DNA of 64,000 bases from Alsobacter metallidurans (GTDB taxonomy: Bacteria > Pseudomonadota > Alphaproteobacteria > Rhizobiales > Beijerinckiaceae), in contig NZ_BMES01000002.1 in NCBI RefSeq assembly GCF_014636935.1, positions 973,421 to 1,037,420 on the forward strand, written 5' to 3'. Position 1 is the first letter of the stretch; the number at the start of each line of letters is the position of its first letter. Of this stretch, positions 57,908 to 64,000 are shown one piece after another. The notes under the pieces are model-generated. The model did not search any database. It was not told where the DNA came from and saw only the letters and a program-made list of their open reading frames with translations. A program made the position numbers and the translations under genes.

Positions 57908-58068
57908 CCCGTGAGGCCTTACAGCGGCAGATACTGAGGACGTTTATGAGCCAGCATCGCGGTCGACGCGGTGCTCCGACACGGCCAAACTGACCGCTGT
58001 GTTTGGAGGGCGGCCCCGATCGGCCGTGCTCGACTGAGATGAGTGATCCAGCTCCGTTAAGCTCGGAA

Positions 58069-58788
58069 CTATCTCGCTGCGTCGCGCTCGAGACTTCTCA
58101 CGATATGATTTGACAGGGCTTCCGAAGCCTCCGCGATATCGCCGGCGGACAAGGATCTGATGATGTCCTGGTGTTCGTGAGCGATCAGCTCCCGGTCAGG
58201 AATGCCGGTTTCAAAATGAACCCGGGAAAACTGGGCGCCTAACCAGATCTGGTCATAAGCCTTGATCAGGAACGGGTTCGCTGACATCCCGATGAGCTTG
58301 CGATGAAATTCCCGGTTCAGCTCTGAAAAGAGCTTCACCCCTGCGAAGTCTTTTCCGAAATGGGCGTGGGCGATCTGGTCGTTAAGCTTGCGCAGCATGG
58401 CCAGATCCTCGGGCGAGACACGCGTTGCCGATGCGTTCAGGGCGCCGACCTCAAGCACGAGACGCGCCTGCATCCAGTGATGATAGTCCGCCATGCTGGG
58501 CAGCGGAGCGACTCGGTAGCCGAAGTTGTTCGTGAACGTCGCGACGCCTTCGGCGTGCAGCCTGGCCAGCGCCTCGCGAACCGGTGTCTGACTCACCCCG
58601 AACTCTCGGACGATGGCTGCGATTACGAGCGGCTGGTTCTCTTCCAGTTGCCCTTCGGTAATTTTTCGGCGGAGCGCCTCATAGACCTGGCCGGCAAGGC
58701 TGGACGCCCTGATGAGAGGTGGCGCCGTTCCTCGTTGGGGCTGGCTGGCGCCAACACGCTCCGAGATTTCGGTCCCTCGTTTGGACAT
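58069..58788 (-). CDS. GntR-family regulator with FCD domain
   Basis: A 239-aa regulator. The winged helix shows SLAGQVYEALRRKITEG and VREFGVSQTPVREALARL; the FCD domain includes NREFHRKLIGMS and the C-terminal HEHQDIIRSL His residues. The ATG has GGGGGA 8 bp upstream; a TTG 6 bp further up is also in frame. It is divergent from the NitT/TauT-type importer operon, with a palindrome between them, and is its likely regulator. Confidence 0.9.
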   Translation of the reverse strand: MSKRGTEISERVGASQPQRGTAPPLIRASSLAGQVYEALRRKITEGQLEENQPLVIAAIVREFGVSQTPVREALARLHAEGVATFTNNFGYRVAPLPSMADYHHWMQARLVLEVGALNASATRVSPEDLAMLRKLNDQIAHAHFGKDFAGVKLFSELNREFHRKLIGMSANPFLIKAYDQIWLGAQFSRVHFETGIPDRELIAHEHQDIIRSLSAGDIAEASEALSNHIVRSLERDAAR

Positions 58789-58939
58789 TTCCAAATCCCC
58801 CTCGACCGAGAATGCGACAGGCGCGTTTGAACTCGAGCATTGTGCCTTTGCAGCTTGGGTAGCTGAACCGCGCCCGCGTCACTAGCCCCGTCCGCTACGG
58901 CCGCCCGCAACCGGGCAAATGATCCGAACCCCTCTAGAC

Positions 58940-58966
58940 TGGACAATAACATATATCGTATATGAT
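58940..58966 (+). promoter_or_regulatory. Promoter with palindromic GntR operator of the ABC operon
   Basis: CATATA-TCG-TATATG (58950-58964) is a perfect inverted repeat with a 3-bp centre. It lies between TGGACA (58940-58945) and TATGAT (58961-58966), 15 bp apart, a possible promoter for the downstream importer. The site is 48 bp before the binding-protein start. FCD-GntR proteins favour such AT-rich repeats. Confidence 0.55.
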
Positions 58967-59011
58967 TATCGCACAAACAGGCCGACAGCGCCTGATGCGG
59001 GAGGATGACCG

Positions 59012-60070
59012 ATGATCGGACGCCGGGACTTCATCACAGGAACGCTCGCGGGCGTGGCCCTGGGCGCGGCAGGCCAACGCGCCGTGGGCCAAACGACGAA
59101 TACGCTTCCGATCAAGGTTGGCGTTTCGACGTCGTCCGAATTCGTCGTGATCTATTACGGGGTTGAAGCCGGCATCTTCGCGAAGCATGGGCTGGATGCA
59201 AAGCCTGTGTCTTACCCGTCCGGCGTCGAGATGGTGAACGGCCTCATTGCGGGCGCCCAGGACGTCAACACGATGGGCTCCCTCCCCTTCCTGTCGGGCG
59301 TCGCGCGCGGCTTTCCGATCGTGCTCATCGGCCATCTGCATGGCGACCCGATCGCGACGAGCTACGCGCCCAACCAATCGATTGTCGCCGCCCCCAACCT
59401 CAAGGCGGCGCCCGGCGATCTCAAGGCGTTGATCGGCAAGACGGTCGGCATGCCGCGCGGAGCCTCGGCGGAAGGCTATCTGCGGGGCATGATGCGGCAG
59501 AACAAGATCGCCGACGATCAATACAAGCTGGTCAATCTCGCGCCGCCCAACATGATCGCGTCCCTGCGGGGCGGAGATGTGGACGCCATCGCGGTCTGGG
59601 AGCCTTGGGCCGAGGGCGCGCTGCGGGCGGTCGAAGGAACGGTGCGCCTGTCGCTCGGCGGCTGCGACACCTGCTACGATCCCGGCACAATCCTGACCAC
59701 GAAGGCGCTGACGACGTCCAAAGCCGAGGAACTGCGGCGCTTCATGCTCGCCGTTGCCGAGTGCCAGCAATGGGTTAGGGCCAACAAGGCCGGCGCCGCT
59801 GTGGATGTTGCAATGCGGTGGATTCCCGGCCTGACGCCCGACGCCTGGCGGGCCGGCATCCCGATCGTCAACTACGACCAGCGGATCTCCAAGCGCACGC
59901 TCGAAAACTACATGTCCAAAACCATTCCCGACCTCGCCAGCATGGGCGTGCTGCGGAACACGCCGGATATGAAGGATGCGATCGACCCCCAGTTCACGCG
60001 CTTCGCGCAGGAGAAAGGCCCGCAGTTCTTCTCCGACCTCGCGCCCATCCCGGCCGACTTGAGGGTTTGA
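59012..60070 (+). CDS. ABC transporter substrate-binding protein, NitT/TauT type
   Basis: A 352-aa exported protein with a twin-arginine-like leader (GRRDFITGTLAGVALGAAG) and cleavage after about residue 26. The mature part starts LPIKVGVSTSSEFVVIYYG, then KHGLDAKPVSYPSGVE, the NMT1/SsuA fold. Cysteines in GGCDTCYDPG are unusual for the family. It captures the substrate of the operon. It precedes the dehydrogenase gene by 2 bp. Confidence 0.92.
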   Translation: MIGRRDFITGTLAGVALGAAGQRAVGQTTNTLPIKVGVSTSSEFVVIYYGVEAGIFAKHGLDAKPVSYPSGVEMVNGLIAGAQDVNTMGSLPFLSGVARGFPIVLIGHLHGDPIATSYAPNQSIVAAPNLKAAPGDLKALIGKTVGMPRGASAEGYLRGMMRQNKIADDQYKLVNLAPPNMIASLRGGDVDAIAVWEPWAEGALRAVEGTVRLSLGGCDTCYDPGTILTTKALTTSKAEELRRFMLAVAECQQWVRANKAGAAVDVAMRWIPGLTPDAWRAGIPIVNYDQRISKRTLENYMSKTIPDLASMGVLRNTPDMKDAIDPQFTRFAQEKGPQFFSDLAPIPADLRV

Positions 60071-60072
60071 CG

Positions 60073-60954
60073 ATGAACCCGACTGCGACGGTCGCGTTCG
60101 TCGGGCTCGGCGTCATGGGCCTGCCCATGGCCGCGAACCTGGCTCGCGGCGGCTTTCGCGTGCTCGGCCACGACCTCGCGCCCGGCGCGCAGGCCGCGGC
60201 TCGCTCGCGACAGGTTGGCTGGTCGGACACGCTGCCGGCTGCCGCCGAGGCGGCGGATGTGGTCATCACGATGCTGCCCAATGGCGCCGCGGCGCACGAC
60301 GTGGCCGAAGTGTTGACGCAGCACATGCGGCCGGACGCGCTCTACATCGACATGAGCACGATTGCGCCTGACGACACCGACAAGCTGAACCTGCGCTTCA
60401 CCGAGCGCGGGATCCGGATGGTGGACGCCCCGGTGGCGCGGTCGTCCAAGGAGGCCGAGGAAGGCCGGCTCCTGATCATGGCCGGCGGGCGGGACGAAGA
60501 CATCGATCGTGCGCGTCCGCTGTTCTCCCTGCTGGCCGACACGGTGATGCATTGCGGGCCGGTCGGCAGCGGCAGCCGCATGAAGCTCGTCAATAACTAC
60601 ATGTCGCTCACCATCAATGTCGTCACGGCCGAGGCCCTCGCGATGGCGCAGCGCTCGGGGCTGCAGCTCGATACGGTGTACGGCGTGCTGTCGCAAACGG
60701 TGGCCGGCAAGGGACACCTCACCACCACCTATCCGGCCAAGGCCTTCAAGGGCGATCTCGAGCCCGGCTTCATGATCGACCTCGCCAGAAAGGACATCGG
60801 CCTCATTCTCGCGATGGCGGAGAGCGCCGGCGTCCCGGCCGCGACGGCCCGCGCCGCCCTGACGGTCTATGACACGGCAAGCCGCAACGGCAGAGGCCGG
60901 CAGGACCATACGGCGGTCTACGAAATGTGCCTGAAGGGTGGCCCATGGAGCTGA
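60073..60954 (+). CDS. NAD(P)-dependent 3-hydroxyacid dehydrogenase (HIBADH family)
   Basis: A 293-aa beta-hydroxyacid dehydrogenase. The Rossmann motif is VAFVGLGVMGLPMA, the substrate-binding segment VDAPVARSSKEAEEG, and the catalytic Lys is in SRMKLVNNYM. Usual members oxidise 3-hydroxyisobutyrate, tartronate semialdehyde or sulfolactaldehyde-type compounds. In an importer operon beside a sulfatase, a sulfonated or sulfated hydroxyacid is possible. The ATPase gene begins inside its last 10 bp. Confidence 0.9.
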   Translation: MNPTATVAFVGLGVMGLPMAANLARGGFRVLGHDLAPGAQAAARSRQVGWSDTLPAAAEAADVVITMLPNGAAAHDVAEVLTQHMRPDALYIDMSTIAPDDTDKLNLRFTERGIRMVDAPVARSSKEAEEGRLLIMAGGRDEDIDRARPLFSLLADTVMHCGPVGSGSRMKLVNNYMSLTINVVTAEALAMAQRSGLQLDTVYGVLSQTVAGKGHLTTTYPAKAFKGDLEPGFMIDLARKDIGLILAMAESAGVPAATARAALTVYDTASRNGRGRQDHTAVYEMCLKGGPWS

Positions 60955-61754
60955 GCGGCCTGTCGTCTCCCGTCAAGATCGCGGTTCGCGGCCTGACCAT
61001 CGACTATCCGGGCGCGGCGCCGGCCGAACGTCAGCGCGTGCTGGACGGCGTCGACATCGACCTTCACGATGGCGAATTCCTGTGTGTGGTGGGCCCGAGC
61101 GGCTGCGGGAAATCCACGCTCATCAGCGCCATTGCGGGCTTTCTGACGCCGGAGGCGGGCTCGATCAGCCTTGACGGCAAGCGGGTCCAAGGCCCCGGCG
61201 CGGATCGCGGCGTCGTGTTTCAGGAATACGCCCTCCTGCCCTGGCGCTCGGTGCTCGACAATGTGGCGCTAGGCCTGAAGATTCGCGGCATGCGCCGGGA
61301 GGAGCGCGAGGCCAAGGCGCGTCATTTCCTGGAGCTCGTCGGGCTCGCGGACGTCGCGGCAAAGTATCCGCACCAGCTCTCGGGCGGCATGAAGCAGCGG
61401 GCCGCCGTGGCGCGGACGCTGACCAGCGAGCCCGAGATCGTGCTTATGGACGAGCCCTTTGCGGCCATCGACGCCCAGAACAGGCTGATCCTCCAGGAGG
61501 AGGTTCTGCGCCTCTGGTCCACGCTCGGCCTCACGATCCTGTTCGTCACCCACAGCGTCGACGAGGCGGTGTTTCTCGGGGATCGGGTGATCGTCATGGC
61601 CCCGCATCCTGGCCGCGTCGCCTCCGTCGTGGCCGTCGACATCCCGCGAGAGCGCCGGCGCTGGCCGGCGATCGGCTCCGATCCGGATTTCATCCGCCTT
61701 CGTGACGACGTGCTGGCCAGGGTGCGCGCCGAACATGGGGCGCGTCGCCAGTGA
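60945..61754 (+). CDS. ABC transporter ATPase, NitT/TauT type
   Basis: A 269-aa ATPase. Walker A VGPSGCGKST, Q-loop VFQEYALLPW, signature LSGGMKQR, Walker B IVLMDEPFAAID and switch His in FVTHSVDEA. The VFQEYALLPWRSVLDN segment is typical of nitrate/taurine importers. It serves the two permeases further down. Its stop overlaps the small membrane protein's GTG. Confidence 0.95.
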   Translation: MELSGLSSPVKIAVRGLTIDYPGAAPAERQRVLDGVDIDLHDGEFLCVVGPSGCGKSTLISAIAGFLTPEAGSISLDGKRVQGPGADRGVVFQEYALLPWRSVLDNVALGLKIRGMRREEREAKARHFLELVGLADVAAKYPHQLSGGMKQRAAVARTLTSEPEIVLMDEPFAAIDAQNRLILQEEVLRLWSTLGLTILFVTHSVDEAVFLGDRVIVMAPHPGRVASVVAVDIPRERRRWPAIGSDPDFIRLRDDVLARVRAEHGARRQ

Positions 61755-62071
61755 ACGGGATCCTGCGCGCGCCGGCCTTCTGGATCACGGCCGCGATCGC
61801 GGTGATGGTGCTGGGTGACGGCGTCATCCAGCGGTTCGACGGCGAAGCCAAGCGAAGAGCGGCGGGGCTCACGGAGACGACCGGCCCGGAAAACGTCGCC
61901 GTCACGCTCACGGTCGCGCCGGAGCAATTCCACATGAGCCGGCTTCAACAATGGGGCACGATGACGGGCGCCGAAGGCCGCACCGTCCGGCTGCGCAACG
62001 TTTCGCCGGCCAACATCGACGCCCTCGCGAGCCGGTCCTGGGTGGCCGGCATCCAGAGGCTCGACCGCTGA
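61751..62071 (+). CDS. Small single-TM protein of unknown function in the ABC operon
   Basis: A 106-aa protein starting at a GTG inside the ATPase stop and ending one base into the next ATG. A TM helix lies at about 8-24 (PAFWITAAIAVMVLGDGVI). The rest (TVAPEQFHMSRLQQWG, then GRTVRLRNVSPANIDALAS) is soluble, probably periplasmic. I do not recognise the family. The tight coupling to ATPase and permease suggests an accessory transporter subunit. Confidence 0.75.
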   Translation: MNGILRAPAFWITAAIAVMVLGDGVIQRFDGEAKRRAAGLTETTGPENVAVTLTVAPEQFHMSRLQQWGTMTGAEGRTVRLRNVSPANIDALASRSWVAGIQRLDR

Positions 62072-62913
62072 TGACGGCCGCCGCGGAGCTCGGCACGACG
62101 CCCCCGCGCGCGATGCGCCGGGATCGCTGGTGGGCGCGAGCCTGGCAGGACGGCGTCGAGCCGCTGCTGGGCTTCGCCATCGTGATCGCCGCCTGGCAGG
62201 CGGGGTCCAGCCTCTCGGGCGTACCAAAGGTCCTGTTCCCCTCCCCGGCCGACGTGGTTTGGGCGCTTCTCGACCTTTTCAACACCGGGATCCTGGTCGA
62301 GTACGTCAAGCTCAGCCTGCTGCACTACCTTACCGGCGTGGCGATCGGCGCCCTGGCGGGAGTCGCGCTGGGCCTCGCCATCGCGTCCAACAGACGCGTG
62401 TCCGATCTCCTGATGCCGTTGGTGAACTTCACCTACGCCATCGTGGAGGTCGCCTGGATCCCGCTGCTGATCCTGTGGTGGGGCTACGGGCCGTCCATCA
62501 TCATCGTCGCGGTCGCGTATGTGGTCGCGTCGCCGCTGGTCCATAACGTGGTGACGGGTGTGCTATCCGTGCCGCCGGTCTATGGCCGGGCCATTCGATC
62601 ACTCGGCGGCGGCTCCTGGTCCGTTCTGCGCGAGGTGACGCTGCCGGCCATCCTGCCCTCCGTTTTCAACGGCGTGCGCGTCGGCGCTGGCTTCGGCTTC
62701 CGGGCTCTGATCTTCGCCGAGATGATCGCCCAGCAGGAGGGCGTCGGCTACCTCATCTTCACGTCCGCCGCGACCCAGCAGACCGCCCGCACGGTGGCCG
62801 GAATGGTTGTCATGGGCGTGCTCTGGCTGTTTCTCGACCGCGTTTACCTGCGGCCGCTCGAACGCGCCTCGGTGGAGCGTTGGGGCCTGACCAGCGATGC
62901 AGGCGAGCGATGA
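62071..62913 (+). CDS. ABC transporter permease 1, NitT/TauT type
   Basis: A 280-aa permease. First TM about 34-54 (LLGFAIVIAAWQAGSSL), then about five more. The EAA-like loop reads AIRSLGGGSWSVLREVTLP. It lies directly after the small TM protein and overlaps the second permease by 4 bp. A pair of different permeases with one ATPase suggests a heterodimeric channel. Confidence 0.92.
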   Translation: MTAAAELGTTPPRAMRRDRWWARAWQDGVEPLLGFAIVIAAWQAGSSLSGVPKVLFPSPADVVWALLDLFNTGILVEYVKLSLLHYLTGVAIGALAGVALGLAIASNRRVSDLLMPLVNFTYAIVEVAWIPLLILWWGYGPSIIIVAVAYVVASPLVHNVVTGVLSVPPVYGRAIRSLGGGSWSVLREVTLPAILPSVFNGVRVGAGFGFRALIFAEMIAQQEGVGYLIFTSAATQQTARTVAGMVVMGVLWLFLDRVYLRPLERASVERWGLTSDAGER

Positions 62914-63689
62914 CGGGACGGCCAAAGCTCCAATCCGCTCTGCTCGGCCTGACGCCGTTCGTCGCCCTGGTGCTGATCTGGCAGGTCGCGCCGTCCGTGT
63001 TCAGCTATCCGGCCTACATGCTGCCGACCGTCTCGGAAGTCGGGCGGCGGTTCATCGAGCTCACGCTGAACGGCGAACTCGCGCGGTCGGTCGGCGCCAG
63101 CCTGCTCCGCCTCGCGGCCGCATTCGTGGTCGGCAACCTCATCGCCATTCCGCTCGGCGTGCTGCTGGCCATGAACGCGCGGGTGTCGCGGATTGTAATG
63201 CCGGTCGCCGTCTTCCTGCAGGCGGTCGCCGGCATCGCCTGGGCTCCGCTCGCGGTGCTGTGGTTTGGCCTCGGCAACACGGCCGTGACGTTCCTGGTGG
63301 TGAACTCGGTTTTCTTCAGCTCCTTCTACAACGCCATCTCGGGCGTCCGCTCCATTCCGCCGGTGCTGTGGCGCGCGGTGCGATCGCTCGGCGCCTCGCC
63401 CTGGCAGGTCGTGCGCGAGTTGGTCCTGCCCGGCGCCATGGTCCAGCTGCTCCTTGGCCTGCGCACATCGCTGGCGCTCGGCTGGAGAGCGCTCGTGGCG
63501 GCAGAACTCATCATCGGCACCAACGGCATCGGCTTCCTAATGATGGACGCCACCAAGTGGTACGGCACCGACACCATTATCTGCGGCATCGTGGTCATCG
63601 GCGTGCTCTGGCTGGCTGTCGATCGCTTCGTCTTCGCGGCGATCGAACGCAACACGGTCCGCCGCTGGGGCATGGTCAACGACAACTGA
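62910..63689 (+). CDS. ABC transporter permease 2, NitT/TauT type
   Basis: A 259-aa permease. First TM about 11-30 (LLGLTPFVALVLIWQV). The EAA loop reads AVRSLGASPWQVVRELVLP. It is related to the first permease (compare the RSLG...V.RE..LP loops), so the pair probably arose by duplication. The sulfatase gene follows 11 bp later. Confidence 0.92.
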   Translation: MTGRPKLQSALLGLTPFVALVLIWQVAPSVFSYPAYMLPTVSEVGRRFIELTLNGELARSVGASLLRLAAAFVVGNLIAIPLGVLLAMNARVSRIVMPVAVFLQAVAGIAWAPLAVLWFGLGNTAVTFLVVNSVFFSSFYNAISGVRSIPPVLWRAVRSLGASPWQVVRELVLPGAMVQLLLGLRTSLALGWRALVAAELIIGTNGIGFLMMDATKWYGTDTIICGIVVIGVLWLAVDRFVFAAIERNTVRRWGMVNDN

Positions 63690-63700
63690 GAGAACGGCGC

Positions 63701-64000
63701 ATGCGGCTCGTCTACCTGCTCTTCGACTCCCTGAACCGCCATGCGCTCGGCTGCTATGGCGGCGACGCCATTGAGACGCCAGCCTTCGACCGCCTCGCGC
63801 AAAAGTCGGCTGTGTTCGACAACGCCTATGTGGGCAGCCTGCCCTGCATGCCGGCGCGGCGCGACCTCCACACCGGACGGCTGAACTTTCTCCATCGGCC
63901 ATGGGGGCCGCTGGAGCCGTTCGACAACTCTTTTCCGCAGATCCTGGGCGAGCGCGGCGTCTACTCGCACCTGATCACCGACCACTACCATTACTTCGAA
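63701..64000 (+). CDS. Sulfatase (formylglycine type), N-terminal part
   Basis: The first 100 codons are in the window; the gene continues past the edge. The metal-binding start is VYLLFDSLNRHALGCYGG, and the sulfatase signature CMPARR has the cysteine (Cys49) that is converted to formylglycine. It is a Cys-type arylsulfatase/choline-sulfatase-like enzyme, so an anaerobic-type or FGE-type maturase is needed elsewhere. No signal peptide is seen, which suggests cytoplasmic action on an imported sulfate ester. It closes the ABC operon visible here. Confidence 0.9.
   Translation, partial: MRLVYLLFDSLNRHALGCYGGDAIETPAFDRLAQKSAVFDNAYVGSLPCMPARRDLHTGRLNFLHRPWGPLEPFDNSFPQILGERGVYSHLITDHYHYFE

Overview
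The window is a GC-rich chromosomal segment with tightly packed genes, many joined by 4-bp ATGA or GTGA stop/start overlaps. It carries several TRAP and ABC importers with their own GntR, LacI or LysR regulators, a full chemotaxis signalling operon, PAS-containing chemoreceptors and a BigR/SqrR-type repressor. This points to an alphaproteobacterium, probably Hyphomicrobiales, living on diverse environmental organic acids. The species cannot be named from the sequence. No transposase, integrase, CRISPR array, rRNA or tRNA gene was recognised.

Layout. 1-3515: end of an NTF2-like gene, a HAD dehalogenase divergent from a LysR regulator, and a two-gene unit aroQ + Gfo/Idh/MocA oxidoreductase. 3844-13369: chemotaxis operon STAS-cheY-cheA-cheW-MCP-cheW-cheR-cheB plus a soluble MCP-like protein with two degenerate signalling tips. 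13374-16576 (minus): TRAP-type binding protein overlapping a Cache/PAS chemoreceptor, with no transporter membrane subunit. 16769-24527 (minus): GntR-led sugar-acid operon (esterase, ABC importer without ATPase, epimerase, dehydrogenase, mandelate-racemase-family enzyme). 24695-33274: a LacI regulon tied together by three related operators (232-aa protein, LacI, aroE-like gene, and the divergent ABC/enoyl-CoA hydratase/MaoC operon and CoA-transferase). 33537-39660: LysR, a monooxygenase-like protein, a SAF-domain dehydrogenase, and a TRAP transporter.

40005-44564 is the most unusual part: a five-gene operon resembling the Gram-positive dlt (D-alanylation) pathway, rearranged. A left-handed beta-helix acyltransferase is followed by an adenylating enzyme fused to a carrier domain (DltA+DltC-like), a membrane-anchored SGNH protein (DltD-like), an MBOAT (DltB-like), and a 50-aa single-TM microprotein ending in a tyrosine-containing tail (DltX-like). 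It looks like a complete envelope-acylation machine of unknown acyl group and target.

44880-49775: a persulfide-sensor-type ArsR repressor, a DUF2892 protein and an RND efflux pair; a 12-bp motif repeated at both promoters links them. 49973-57907: MFS transporter, molybdenum hydroxylase (three subunits), GntR, an alpha/beta hydrolase lacking its nucleophile, and a PhzF-like protein. 58069-64000: GntR, then a NitT/TauT-type ABC importer with two permeases, a dehydrogenase, a small membrane protein and the start of a sulfatase; the last gene runs off the window.
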